Positions 45,718 to 57,386 of a DNA stretch of 64,000 nt are shown here, piece after piece. The position numbers and the translations under genes are program-made. The notes below the pieces were generated by a model. The model was not told where the DNA came from, ran no database searches, and was given only the letters and a program-made list of their open reading frames with translations. How positions within the stretch are numbered: the first letter of the stretch is position 1; each line of letters starts with the position of its first letter. The DNA is from Flagellimonas aequoris (lineage in GTDB: Bacteria > Bacteroidota > Bacteroidia > Flavobacteriales > Flavobacteriaceae), in contig NZ_QXFJ01000011.1 of NCBI RefSeq assembly GCF_003584165.1, positions 1 to 64,000 on the forward strand, given 5' to 3'.

Positions 45718-47133
45718 TCAGAATTGAAAATATATAAATTCCTTTTCTGGTCCTCTAAGAAATAATATTGCGCAAATCAAAATTGCATACGTCAATGTTT
45801 CAACCACCGGGGTCTTTAATAGACTATTGAGAATTCTACTGTTCTTTGAGAACATAAATAGACTTTCAACAAAAACTGCAATGACGAAAAATAGCATTGG
45901 GTCTTTATACTTGTCCAGAAAATCCAAGTCCATGTTGGGTGTGAACATTCCATTTATAACAAATGTTATTTGATCAATTGATGATGCTCTAAAAAACACC
46001 CATCCAACCAGAACGGCCAATAGTGTGAGGGACCATTTTAATATCGATAAGTTGAATTTAAAAATTGGGCTTAAATACTTGTTTGCTATTCTCTCAATGG
46101 AGAGTGCGACTGCGTGATACATTCCCCATAATATGAAATTAATTTGTGCGCCGTGCCACAACCCAGAAAGGGTCATGGTAACCCACATATTGGCATGGGA
46201 TCTAAACTCTCCCTTTTTTGAACCTCCCAGCGGGATATAGACATAATCGCGAAACCATGTGGATAATGAAATATGCCATCTTGTCCAGAAGTCTTTCAAC
46301 GATAATGCAATATAGGGATGATTAAAATTCATTTTAAAATGGTATCCCATCAGTTTTGCCAACCCTCTGGCTATTTGGCTATATCCGTTAAAATCAAAAT
46401 AAATTTGAAATGCAAAACAAGACATGACAACCCACCAATAAATTCCCACACCATTGTCCATTCCGGCAAATGCATTATCCACCAAAACACCTAAATTGTC
46501 TGCTAATACCGTTTTTTGGAAATAGCCAATAATTATCAATTTGATTCCGTTCCAAAATTCGATTGCGGACACTTTACGGTCAACTTTTAACTGAGTTAAA
46601 AAATCCTTGGCTCTAACTATTGGACCCGCAACCAGTTGTGGAAACATTGCCAAGTAAGAAAAAAAGTGCAAAATATTCTTCGTTGGCTTTAACTTCCCCC
46701 TATAAACATCAATGGTGTAACTCATTGATTGAAAGGTATAAAAACTGATGCCGACCGGAAGGATTAAAGCAAACTCCGGAATTTTATCCTTCAAGGTGAC
46801 CGGATAGGATATAAATTGGAATATGTTTTCAATTTGTTCGGCAAAAAAGGAGCTGTACTTAAAAACACCCAAAATACCAACGTTGACCAAAACAGACAGT
46901 GCCAAAAGGATTCTTGCCTTATTTCTATATCTGTTGATTAAAATTGCTGAAACAAAATCGACCAGACCACTGAAAACAATCAAAAACAAAAAACGCCAGT
47001 CCCACCACCCATAAAAAACAAAGGAGCTAATGATTAGTAATGTGAACCTTTGGTTTTGCCTTTTTTTTAAAAAAGGCCAAGCAATGAAGAAAATGGAAAT
47101 AAAAACAATAAAAGGAAATGAATTGAATGACAT
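45718..47133 (-). CDS. MBOAT family O-acyltransferase (AlgI-like), copy B
   Basis: A 471-residue polytopic acyltransferase with FWTRWHISLSTWFRDYVYIPLGG, SGLWHGAQINFILWGMYHA (catalytic His) and the ending FIYFQF. It shares the overall layout with copy A at 39520 but differs clearly in sequence, so the two are not a recent duplication. It functions with the SGNH-like protein encoded next. Confidence 0.93.
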   Translation of the reverse strand: MSFNSFPFIVFISIFFIAWPFLKKRQNQRFTLLIISSFVFYGWWDWRFLFLIVFSGLVDFVSAILINRYRNKARILLALSVLVNVGILGVFKYSSFFAEQIENIFQFISYPVTLKDKIPEFALILPVGISFYTFQSMSYTIDVYRGKLKPTKNILHFFSYLAMFPQLVAGPIVRAKDFLTQLKVDRKVSAIEFWNGIKLIIIGYFQKTVLADNLGVLVDNAFAGMDNGVGIYWWVVMSCFAFQIYFDFNGYSQIARGLAKLMGYHFKMNFNHPYIALSLKDFWTRWHISLSTWFRDYVYIPLGGSKKGEFRSHANMWVTMTLSGLWHGAQINFILWGMYHAVALSIERIANKYLSPIFKFNLSILKWSLTLLAVLVGWVFFRASSIDQITFVINGMFTPNMDLDFLDKYKDPMLFFVIAVFVESLFMFSKNSRILNSLLKTPVVETLTYAILICAILFLRGPEKEFIYFQF

Positions 47134-47160
47134 TAGCGGCCCTTATATTGTTTTAAAAAA

Positions 47161-49191
<2,031 letters not shown>

Positions 49192-49202
<11 letters not shown>

Positions 49203-49782
49203 ATAGCTTTTTAATCTTGTAATTCTCAAGAATATACTTTTCATTGCTCTCAGGGCATACGGCAATCCCATTATCATTAAAGTACAGCCGATGTCCATAT
49301 TCACTTACCCATCCAATTTGTTTGGCTGGGTTTCCTACTAATAGAGCATAGGCCGGAACCGATTTTGTAACTACCGCACCGGCTCCTATTAATGCATATT
49401 CTCCAATATCGTTTCCACAGACAACGGTTGCATTGGCGCCTATGGTGGCTCCTTTTTTTACCGCTGTTTTCATATACTCACCTCTCCTATTAATGGCGCT
49501 TCTTGGGTTGATTACATTGGTAAAAACCATGGAAGGGCCTAAAAAAACGTCATCCTCACAAGTTACCCCGGTATAAATGGATACATTATTCTGGACCTTT
49601 ACGTTATTGCCCAGAACAACTTCTGGAGAGACTACAACATTTTGTCCAATATTACATGATTCCCCTATCTTACAGTTCGGCATAACATGGGAAAAATGCC
49701 ATATTTTGGTTCCTTTACCAATGGTACAACCCTCGTCTATTATTGCAGTTTCATGAGAGAAAAAAAGAGGTTCACTGACCAT
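49192..49782 (-). CDS. wbpD: UDP-3-amino-sugar N-acetyltransferase, WbpD-like (left-handed beta-helix)
   Basis: A 196-residue hexapeptide-repeat acetyltransferase with isoleucine-patch repeats from about residue 15 to 150 (KIGESCNIGQNVVV, NNVKVQNNVSIYTGVT). The catalytic segment FTNVINPRSAINRRGEYM resembles that of WbpD/WlbB. It should acetylate the 3-amino group of UDP-GlcNAc(3N)A, completing UDP-GlcNAc(3NAc)A together with the two downstream genes. Confidence 0.9.
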
Positions 49783-49844
49783 TATACTTACTTATATGTT
49801 ACTATTAATTTGTTCGATTACCATACTACCTCTTTCATAATTGC

Positions 49845-50381
49845 CTAGTTCAAAAAGGGTAATTCTTTATCTTTTTCAGAAAGCATAAAATCCTTTGAAT
49901 TTGCCCTCCACTTAATGTCTAAGACACCATCATCATATCGAATGCCGTCCTCAGACTCCTTATTGTAATAATTATCGCACTTGTAAAACACTTGGGCGGA
50001 CTCACTCAATGTCAAAAACCCATGCGCAAAACCTTTCGGCACAAACACTTGTTTTTTATTTACGTCATTTAATTCAATTGACAGATATTGTCCAAAAGTA
50101 GGGGAATCTTTACGCAAATCTACCACAACATCTTGGATTCTTCCCTTTAAAACAAAAACCAATTTTGCTTGGGCATGTTCCCCTGTTTGAAAGTGCAAGC
50201 CCCTAAGAACACCTTTTTTTGAAAGGGATATATTGTCTTGGACAAATGTTATCTCTTGACCTATTGCCTCACAAAAATCTTTATGATTATAACTTTCAAA
50301 GAAATATCCTCTTTCATCTTCATGTATAATGGGCTCCAAAACAAAACAGCCTTTGAGCTTGGTCTCCGTTGCTTTAATCAT
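49845..50381 (-). CDS. rfbC: dTDP-4-dehydrorhamnose 3,5-epimerase
   Basis: A 178-residue cupin epimerase with [17 protein letters not shown], the catalytic His region [18 protein letters not shown], and [12 protein letters not shown]. It provides the third step of dTDP-L-rhamnose synthesis. It overlaps rfbA by 4 bp, and a 62-bp gap follows before the WbpD-like gene. Confidence 0.95.
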   Translation of the reverse strand: MIKATETKLKGCFVLEPIIHEDERGYFFESYNHKDFCEAIGQEITFVQDNISLSKKGVLRGLHFQTGEHAQAKLVFVLKGRIQDVVVDLRKDSPTFGQYLSIELNDVNKKQVFVPKGFAHGFLTLSESAQVFYKCDNYYNKESEDGIRYDDGVLDIKWRANSKDFMLSEKDKELPFLN

Positions 50382-51247
50382 ACCTCTTTGTTCAAAATAC
50401 CCAACAACCTTTTGCCGTAACCACTGTTCATTAATGGTTGTGCCAATTGTCTAAATTGATTTATGTCTATATATCCCATTTCGTAAGCGGCAACTTCAAT
50501 GGATCCTATAATCGTTCCTTGGCGTTCTTCGATTACCTCAACGAACTGTGATGCCTGCATCAAAGCCTGAAACGTTCCGGTGTCCAACCACGCGGTTCCG
50601 CGGTCCAAAATACTTACATGGAGCTTCCCTCTTTTCAAATATTCCTTGTTGACATCGGTGATTTCCAGTTCCCCTCTTTTGCTGGGCTTTATGCTTTTGG
50701 CGATGGATACCACGTCATTGTCATAAAAATATATCCCAGGCACCACATAGTTGGATTTGGGTTCTTCTGGTTTCTCCTCTATGGTGATTGCTTTACCTTC
50801 CACATCGAACTCTACCACCCCATAGCGCTGTGGATCATTTACACGATAGGCATAAATAATGCCCCCGTTAGGGTCATTGTTGGCTTGTAATAGTTTAGCT
50901 AGGCCAGTACCATAAAAAATATTGTCCCCAAGGATAAGGGCCACTTTATCATTGCCTATAAATTCCTCGCCAATAATAAAAGCTTCCGCCAATCCATTGG
51001 GACTTTCTTGAACGGCATAGGAAAACGAGCAACCATATTTTACCCCATCTCCCAAAAGTTGTTGGAAAAGGGGGAGGTCTTTTGGAGTGGAGATGATCAA
51101 GATTTCCCTGATTCCAGCGTACATCAATGTGGAAAGGGGGTAATAGATCATGGGTTTGTCATAAATAGGCATCAACTGTTTGCTCACCGAGAGGGTCAAT
51201 GGGTGCAATCTACTGCCGGTACCTCCTGCTAAGATGATTCCCTTCAT
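50378..51247 (-). CDS. rfbA: Glucose-1-phosphate thymidylyltransferase
   Basis: A 289-residue nucleotidyltransferase with the signature [32 protein letters not shown] and the long C-terminal helices of the RmlA tetramer type. First step of dTDP-L-rhamnose synthesis. Normal length, 6 bp after rfbB. Confidence 0.97.
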   Translation of the reverse strand: MKGIILAGGTGSRLHPLTLSVSKQLMPIYDKPMIYYPLSTLMYAGIREILIISTPKDLPLFQQLLGDGVKYGCSFSYAVQESPNGLAEAFIIGEEFIGNDKVALILGDNIFYGTGLAKLLQANNDPNGGIIYAYRVNDPQRYGVVEFDVEGKAITIEEKPEEPKSNYVVPGIYFYDNDVVSIAKSIKPSKRGELEITDVNKEYLKRGKLHVSILDRGTAWLDTGTFQALMQASQFVEVIEERQGTIIGSIEVAAYEMGYIDINQFRQLAQPLMNSGYGKRLLGILNKEV

Positions 51248-51253
51248 GGTATT

Positions 51254-52315
51254 TTAGGATTGATATTGTTTTTTATAATATTCCATATAATCTCCCGAGG
51301 TAACATGATCTAACCACACGGTATTTTCCAAATACCAATCTATCGTTTTCTCCAAACCCTGTTCAAAGGTAACTGAAGGTTTCCATCCCAATTCTTTGTT
51401 GATCTTGCTCGCATCGATGGCGTATCTCAGGTCGTGGCCAGGTCGGTTTTTCACAAAAGTCATCAGTTTTTCCGAAGACCCTATCTTTCTATCCAGTTTT
51501 TTGTCCATTAGACTGCATAACAACTTGGTCAGATCTATATTCTTCCACTCGTTAAAACCTCCAATGTTGTAGGTTTCCCCGGTTTTTCCCTTATGAAAAA
51601 TCAGGTCGATGGCCATGGCATGATCTTCCACATAGAGCCAATCCCTGGTATAATTGCCATCACCGTAGAGCGGTAATGGCTTGTTCTGGATAATGTTATT
51701 GATGAAAAGGGGTATCAACTTTTCGGGGAATTGGTTAGGACCATAATTGTTGGAACAGTTAGAGATAACATAAGGCAATCCGTAAGTTTCTCCATAGGCC
51801 CTTACAAAATGGTCTGAACTTGCTTTGGATGCCGAATACGGTGAATTGGGGGAATATGGAGTGGTTTCGGTAAAAAAACCCGCTTCTCCCAAGGCTCCGT
51901 ATACCTCATCGGTACTGATATGATAAAACCTAAAGCTGGGGTTCTGGTTTACCAAGTCCAATGAAGCATTCAAAAGGTTCACTGTTCCCAGTACATTTGT
52001 CTTTACAAAGGACAAGGGGTCTGAAATAGAACGGTCGACATGTGATTCGGCAGCAAAATGTATAACACCGTCGAACTTTTTTTGAAAAAACAAGTCGTTG
52101 AGAAACTCATCATCGGTAATGTCCCCCTTGATAAATGTATAATTGGGGGATTTCTCAACATCCTTCAAATTTTCAAGATTGCCCGCATAGGTAAGGGTAT
52201 CCAGATTATAAACATGATACTGCTTATGGGTTTGGACAAAACGCCTGACCACATGGGAGCCAATGAATCCGGCCCCTCCGGTTATTAAAATTTTCTTTGG
52301 CGTTTTTTGTCCCAT
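51254..52315 (-). CDS. rfbB: dTDP-glucose 4,6-dehydratase
   Basis: A 353-residue extended SDR with GGAGFIGSHVVRRF, the TDEVYG catalytic segment, YSASKASSDHFVRA (Tyr/Lys pair) and NNYGPNQFPEKLIPL. Second step of dTDP-L-rhamnose synthesis, and also an entry to other 6-deoxy sugars. It lies 29 bp downstream of rfbD. Confidence 0.97.
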   Translation of the reverse strand: MGQKTPKKILITGGAGFIGSHVVRRFVQTHKQYHVYNLDTLTYAGNLENLKDVEKSPNYTFIKGDITDDEFLNDLFFQKKFDGVIHFAAESHVDRSISDPLSFVKTNVLGTVNLLNASLDLVNQNPSFRFYHISTDEVYGALGEAGFFTETTPYSPNSPYSASKASSDHFVRAYGETYGLPYVISNCSNNYGPNQFPEKLIPLFINNIIQNKPLPLYGDGNYTRDWLYVEDHAMAIDLIFHKGKTGETYNIGGFNEWKNIDLTKLLCSLMDKKLDRKIGSSEKLMTFVKNRPGHDLRYAIDASKINKELGWKPSVTFEQGLEKTIDWYLENTVWLDHVTSGDYMEYYKKQYQS

Positions 52316-52344
52316 TAAACCTCATGTTTCATGGCAATCCTTGA

Positions 52345-53121
52345 TCAGGAAAGCACACTGTTCCTTGGCCTTTTTGCGAAAGTACGATAATTCCTATCCA
52401 AGACAAGATTGGCCTTGTTGGTCAATTCGTTTTCCTTTAATATATGCTTTGCAAAACCATACCAAGTCATTGGTCTTCCATCGGTAAAGTGATGCGTACC
52501 ATATGGCAGGTTCCCTGTCAATACTTCCATAAGAATAAATCTTGTCAGACTTTCTGTATCTGTCGGACAACCTCTTTGAGTATCGGTAATTCTCAATTCT
52601 TGTCCTTCCCGTGCTTTTTGCAAAACCGTTCTGTAAAAATTATGCCCATACTTTTTACTGTATAGCCAAGATGTCCGAATAATGTAATGGTTGGGTAAAA
52701 TGTTATGGATATATTCCTCCCCCATTAGTTTTGACCTTCCATATTCATTTATGGGGTTTGTTTTGTCTTCTATAGTATAAGGGGTTTCTTTTTCACCGTC
52801 AAAAACATAATCTGTAGAAATATGGACCAATGTGATTTGATGGGCCTTACATGCATTTGCCAAATGCTTAGCTCCTTCTGCATTCACTTTAAATGCAATC
52901 TCAGGCTTTTTTTCTGCTTGCTCTACATTGGTATAGGCTGCACAATTGATGCAGAAATCATACTGGCCATCTCGAAATGCTTCTTCAATACTGTTAAGGT
53001 CTGTTATGTCTAGACTTTGGGAGGTCTTATAATCAAAATGACAGTTTGTGTAGTCTGATGCCAATTCATGAAAGGTCAGCCCCAGTTGTCCCTCTGATCC
53101 TGTAACGATGACCCTCTTCAT
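52345..53121 (-). CDS. rfbD: dTDP-4-dehydrorhamnose reductase
   Basis: A 258-residue SDR, at the short end for the family but complete. It has TGSEGQLGL at the N-terminus, STDYVFDG, YGRSKLMGE (Tyr/Lys) and the ending RPRNSVLS. Final step to dTDP-L-rhamnose. The order rfbD-B-A-C is unbroken with a 11-bp gap from the Wzz-like gene. Confidence 0.95.
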   Translation of the reverse strand: MKRVIVTGSEGQLGLTFHELASDYTNCHFDYKTSQSLDITDLNSIEEAFRDGQYDFCINCAAYTNVEQAEKKPEIAFKVNAEGAKHLANACKAHQITLVHISTDYVFDGEKETPYTIEDKTNPINEYGRSKLMGEEYIHNILPNHYIIRTSWLYSKKYGHNFYRTVLQKAREGQELRITDTQRGCPTDTESLTRFILMEVLTGNLPYGTHHFTDGRPMTWYGFAKHILKENELTNKANLVLDRNYRTFAKRPRNSVLS

Positions 53122-53132
53122 TTAAAAAGATG

Positions 53133-54143
53133 CTAGATTTTATTGCTAACTTCAAATTCTGAGGCCTTTCTATTAAGGTATCGAATAATGGAGAACAAGA
53201 AGAACATTCCCAACAGAACAATAGGAATCATAATTATCTTCTTTCCAAAGAATGCTTTGCTGACCTGATGGGGCTTTCCAAAATTAATAATGCCTATAGG
53301 GCTTGTTAGCTCTTTTAACTCCATTTTTCTATTCTCTATGTCCTCTATTAAATTTGATTTAAAACTTAGTAGCCCCGCCACATTTAGCTTTTCTTCATTT
53401 TGTAATACTACCTTTCCTGTTTCATAGGTTTTGTCCGCATTGCTCAAATTCTTGGAGTAACTCTGGATAATGGTATCTATCTGAGCTATCAACACTTCAT
53501 TTTGCTTGATTCCTTCAATTGAATTTTCAATATGTACCGCTAAGAGTTCCTTAAAATAACTATTGGAATTGATATAATCAATGAGCTTTTTTGCAATGAC
53601 ATCACCTTCTGGATTTATATATTTGAAAGATATTCTATGATTGAGTTCCGTATTCTTAAGCAGCTCCTCCCTTAAAACGTCAGAAATCAAATCCGTGTTT
53701 TGAAATTTTTGAAGTATTTCCAAATACTCCAATTGTTTTTCGGCAGCTTTTTCTGTGTCTTTTTTTACAGGTTCTATAGAAACTTCAAATCCTACCATGT
53801 CTTCAACAGAAATCCCCATTTCCTTAAAAAAGGATTCATTTTTGGCCTTGATGTTGGATTCTATTTCAGAGATTACATCGTACAGGTAATCCTTACTTTC
53901 CAGATTGGGCCGCACTATTACATCAACCTGCATTTTTTCAGATGTGATGAATTTTAACCCATATCCGATTGCTCCTCCCAAAACCACCAATGCAGCAAGG
54001 ATTATGGCATTCTTTTTTAGATACAGAAAAACTTGTAAAAAGAAATTTCCTAGCTTATTGAACCCCCTTCCTATCATCTGAAACAGTTGTCCCAAATCTA
54101 TTTCATCCGATGATGTATTCTGATTTACTGGTTGGTCTGCCAT
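53133..54143 (-). CDS. Wzz-type polysaccharide chain-length determinant
   Basis: A 336-residue inner-membrane protein with membrane helices near residues 45-66 and 308-327 enclosing a long periplasmic helical region, the layout of Wzz co-polymerases. It sets the number of repeat units with Wzy. The kinase domain of Wzc is missing, so the locus looks O-antigen-like and not capsule-like in this respect. It begins 3 bp after the DUF6909 gene. Confidence 0.85.
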   Translation of the reverse strand: MADQPVNQNTSSDEIDLGQLFQMIGRGFNKLGNFFLQVFLYLKKNAIILAALVVLGGAIGYGLKFITSEKMQVDVIVRPNLESKDYLYDVISEIESNIKAKNESFFKEMGISVEDMVGFEVSIEPVKKDTEKAAEKQLEYLEILQKFQNTDLISDVLREELLKNTELNHRISFKYINPEGDVIAKKLIDYINSNSYFKELLAVHIENSIEGIKQNEVLIAQIDTIIQSYSKNLSNADKTYETGKVVLQNEEKLNVAGLLSFKSNLIEDIENRKMELKELTSPIGIINFGKPHQVSKAFFGKKIIMIPIVLLGMFFLFSIIRYLNRKASEFEVSNKI

Positions 54144-54146
54144 ACC

Positions 54147-55835
54147 TTATGAATTGAATATCTGTTTTAAAATTCTGTCCGTAATCAAATAGGTGGGTTT
54201 TACCCCTGTTGTTCCCAATCCTCCCGAAGCCAAGGTACTCCCTGTTTCCAAGGGATTGTCCGACGCATAATACGCGTATCTTACCTTTACATCCTTTTTA
54301 ATGCTCTTTCTGATCCTAGACGCCGATTGTATCGCCTTTTGGTAGTGGACCCCTTCCATTTCCAGGCCGATCACGTTCCATGTGGATTCGTGAAAGAACT
54401 TGAGCACATCCTTGTTCTGCAATGATGTCCCCAACACGGTCACCATGGTACCCTCCAAAACTTTCAGTCCATTGCCTTCAAAATCGGAAGCACTCAATTC
54501 GTTGTTGAATGGATAGTTGTCCGCCGTCCCTTCAAAAATATGTGCCGATGGAATCATCAAATCGCCTTTACCCCCTTCCAATATGCCGGCCTTTCCCATG
54601 ATGGACAATGAATCCACGGTCAAAAAATATTTTTCTCCATCCTCTTCCAATGGCTTTAACAGCTCATCAATAGTCTCATAGGCTTGTTCCCCAAAGGCAT
54701 AGTCCATCACAAATATAACGGGTTTTTGTTCCTGTGGCATGTTTTCGGGCAATTCATAGCAACACGTGTCCTTGCCAAATTTTGCCGTATCAAAAATTTG
54801 AATGTCAATATTGGTTCCCGATTTATCATCCATAAAGATCATCCCGTTCTTTCCGGCAACGCTCTTTACCTTTTCATTGAGCTTCTTGTTCTTTTCCGAA
54901 CTCAAGGCCTCGTAAATTTTTAGGGAATTACTTTCAGGAAACTCCTTGGCCAAAGCCTTTTTCGCAAAAAGGGAATTCATGACACTGTGCATGTTGGCGC
55001 TGATGATGTGTAACGGTCTTTCCAGCAGGCCCTTTTCCTTAAGGGTCTGTTTGATGGTTTGGGCCCATTTCTCGCCATGGAGGTGGTGTCCCAAACGCTC
55101 CCTCAACAAAGGACTGAAAGTGATGGTCCTTTTATTGCCCGTGGTTTCCTCTTCAAGGGCCAATTTGCCTAACCAATAGATCACGTTCAGGAACCGATCG
55201 GGATCTTCCGGGGTTTTGAGCTTGTTCTGTATATCCCCGACCTCATCAAAGGTTCTGCCCAAAATATTCGCAGCGTGGATAAGTGCTACTTCCCGCTCAT
55301 CATCATTCTTTTCCTCGCTCAAGACAAACTCTGTAAGCTTGTCCCAATCCCGAATGGTGGCGCTGCCACCATCTACAAGGACCCTTTTACATATTTTTCC
55401 GGATTCGATGAACAAAAAGGTAAGGTGGGTCAAAATATCGTAAATATCACTGCGGCCCCGGGTAATCTCAATGTTCATCTGCTCATCATCGATACGGTAG
55501 CAGTTTCTGCGTCGTTTGGGAGGAACGATGGCCTTTAAATGGGATTTGGAAAAGCCTTCGTCCGAAGTCAAATTGATAAACCGGCATTCTTCAATGCCTT
55601 CCGGTAGTCGTTCCAACACATAAATCAGTCCGTTGAGTTCTGCCTTATCCTCGGCAATGGTCCCATAAATTTCGGGGCGTAACAATAAAAGTGCACTCCT
55701 TAGGGCATTACCTGATACGCCGGAAGGTTTGTAAAAACCCCTGTTGAGCAAATGCCTCATGGTGATGTACAATCGCTCAATAGCATTGGTGGACTCCTGT
55801 GCCCTGGTGGTCTGTTTTACTTCTGTTGCCATCAT
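54147..55835 (-). CDS. DUF6909 family protein, C-terminus with nucleoside-phosphorylase-like motif
   Basis: A 562-residue cytoplasmic protein that I place in DUF6909 from memory. The N-terminal half is helical with an Arg/Lys-rich PPKRRR segment. The C-terminal half contains LEMEGVHY and, 30-odd residues later, YYASDNP, resembling the EMEG and SD motifs of PNP/UDP-phosphorylase enzymes that bind ribose and base. No function is established. Its upstream neighbour is the GH3 gene and downstream is Wzz, but the family is not polysaccharide-specific. Confidence 0.7.
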   Translation of the reverse strand: MMATEVKQTTRAQESTNAIERLYITMRHLLNRGFYKPSGVSGNALRSALLLLRPEIYGTIAEDKAELNGLIYVLERLPEGIEECRFINLTSDEGFSKSHLKAIVPPKRRRNCYRIDDEQMNIEITRGRSDIYDILTHLTFLFIESGKICKRVLVDGGSATIRDWDKLTEFVLSEEKNDDEREVALIHAANILGRTFDEVGDIQNKLKTPEDPDRFLNVIYWLGKLALEEETTGNKRTITFSPLLRERLGHHLHGEKWAQTIKQTLKEKGLLERPLHIISANMHSVMNSLFAKKALAKEFPESNSLKIYEALSSEKNKKLNEKVKSVAGKNGMIFMDDKSGTNIDIQIFDTAKFGKDTCCYELPENMPQEQKPVIFVMDYAFGEQAYETIDELLKPLEEDGEKYFLTVDSLSIMGKAGILEGGKGDLMIPSAHIFEGTADNYPFNNELSASDFEGNGLKVLEGTMVTVLGTSLQNKDVLKFFHESTWNVIGLEMEGVHYQKAIQSASRIRKSIKKDVKVRYAYYASDNPLETGSTLASGGLGTTGVKPTYLITDRILKQIFNS

Positions 55836-55886
55836 TACTTCTTGGCAAAAATAAATGAATTCCTACGAAAGTACGGTGGTTCCGGC

Positions 55887-57386
55887 TCAACTAATTTTGA
55901 AGGCTTCCAAACCATCGGCTACTTTACGGTCGTTGGAGAGGCGCTGTACCTTGTTCTGGCCGCCCAGTTTGCCTAGGCTCTTCATATAATCCTGAAAGCC
56001 ACCTGGTTTGATCATTGTAATCTTTAAGGGTTGAAGGATGTTCCCGGCAATCAGATCATAATAGTAGCTGTTCTGTTTTTTCATGCTCTCTTCCATGATC
56101 CTTGAAAATTGGGGCATGTCCGAAGGCATTCTTTCAAATTCTATGAACCACTCGTGATAGGGGAGTTCCCCGTTCTCTGGGCTGGTCTGCGGAGCTACCG
56201 TAAATTCGTTCACCAAGGCATCGGTCCCATCCACGGCCAGCTTAAGGGCCTCTTCCACCTCTTTGGCAATCACATGTTCCCCGAAAGCAGAAATAAAATG
56301 TTTGATCCTTCCTGAAACCATGATCTTATAAGGGTCTTTGGAAATAAACCGAACGGTATCCCCAATGTTGTAGGCCCATAGTCCCGCATTGGTGGAGATG
56401 ATCATGGCATAGTCCACATTAAGCTCCACTTCGGAAATGGTCAGCCTTTTGGGGCTTTCATCGAAAAATTCATCAGCCTTGATGAACTCGTAAAAAATGC
56501 CGGAATCCAACAAAAGGAGCATCCCTTTTTCCCTTTGGGAATCTTGGTACGCAAAAAAGCCTTCGCTGGCAGGGAACAGTTCAATGCTGTCTACTTTTCT
56601 CCCGATCAAATTCTCAAACTTGGCCTGATAGGGTTCGTAGTTCACCCCACCATAAATGAACAGTTGGAATTCCTTAAAAAGCTCTCCTACCTTTTTGCCG
56701 GACTTGGTATAGAGCTTTTCAAAATACATCTGTACCCAAGAGGGAATGCCCGCAATCACTGTCATGTTCTCTTTTTCTGTCTCCTCTACGATTTTGTCCA
56801 CTTTGGTCTCCCAATCCTCTATGCAGTTGGTCTCCCAGCTGGGTAAACGGTTCTTTTGCAGATAATTGGGGACATAATGGGCCGATATTCCGGAAAGCCT
56901 TCCAAATTTGATGCCTCCCTTTTCTTCCAATTCGGGGCTCCCTTGTAAAAAAATCATCTTGCCATCTACAAAATTGGCATGGCCGGTTTCATGAATATAG
57001 TTGAGAATGGCATTGCGCGATGCCTCTACTTGATGTTTGATAGATTCTTTGGTGATGGGAATGTACTTGGCCCCAGAGGTGGTTCCCGAGGTTTTTGCAA
57101 AATATAGGGGTTTTCCAGGCCAAAGGACATCATTTGCACCTGCGATTATCTTGCCCACATAATCCTTGATCTCCTCATAGTCGCGGATGGGCACCCGCTG
57201 TACAAAATCGTCATGGGAATGGATGCCGACAAAATCATGGTCCTTTCCAAATTGTGTGTTTTGGGCAGTTGAAATCAATCCCCTAAAAACTTTGTTCTGG
57301 GTCTGTATAGGATTATCTACCCATTTTTTGGTCTTTTGGGCTATCCTATTGGCGAAAATTTTTGCGGCAAATGCTTTTAACGACAT
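55887..57386 (-). CDS. GH3 family acyl-adenylate-forming enzyme
   Basis: A 499-residue GH3 auxin-responsive-promoter family protein of the bacterial type. It has TSGTTSGAKYIPIT (ATP phosphate loop), FPASEGFFAYQD (motif 2), and YNIGDTVRF (motif 3). Plant GH3 enzymes conjugate amino acids to acyl acids; the bacterial substrates are unknown. It directly follows the M23 peptidase gene with no gap, a conserved pairing in Flavobacteriia as far as I recall. Confidence 0.9.
   Translation of the reverse strand: MSLKAFAAKIFANRIAQKTKKWVDNPIQTQNKVFRGLISTAQNTQFGKDHDFVGIHSHDDFVQRVPIRDYEEIKDYVGKIIAGANDVLWPGKPLYFAKTSGTTSGAKYIPITKESIKHQVEASRNAILNYIHETGHANFVDGKMIFLQGSPELEEKGGIKFGRLSGISAHYVPNYLQKNRLPSWETNCIEDWETKVDKIVEETEKENMTVIAGIPSWVQMYFEKLYTKSGKKVGELFKEFQLFIYGGVNYEPYQAKFENLIGRKVDSIELFPASEGFFAYQDSQREKGMLLLLDSGIFYEFIKADEFFDESPKRLTISEVELNVDYAMIISTNAGLWAYNIGDTVRFISKDPYKIMVSGRIKHFISAFGEHVIAKEVEEALKLAVDGTDALVNEFTVAPQTSPENGELPYHEWFIEFERMPSDMPQFSRIMEESMKKQNSYYYDLIAGNILQPLKITMIKPGGFQDYMKSLGKLGGQNKVQRLSNDRKVADGLEAFKIS

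Noticed and set aside
49203..49304. Longer start of the WbpE-like aminotransferase at 49304
   Set aside because: The 34 extra residues fall inside the acetyltransferase gene and do not belong to the aminotransferase fold, which begins at MKIDFANL.
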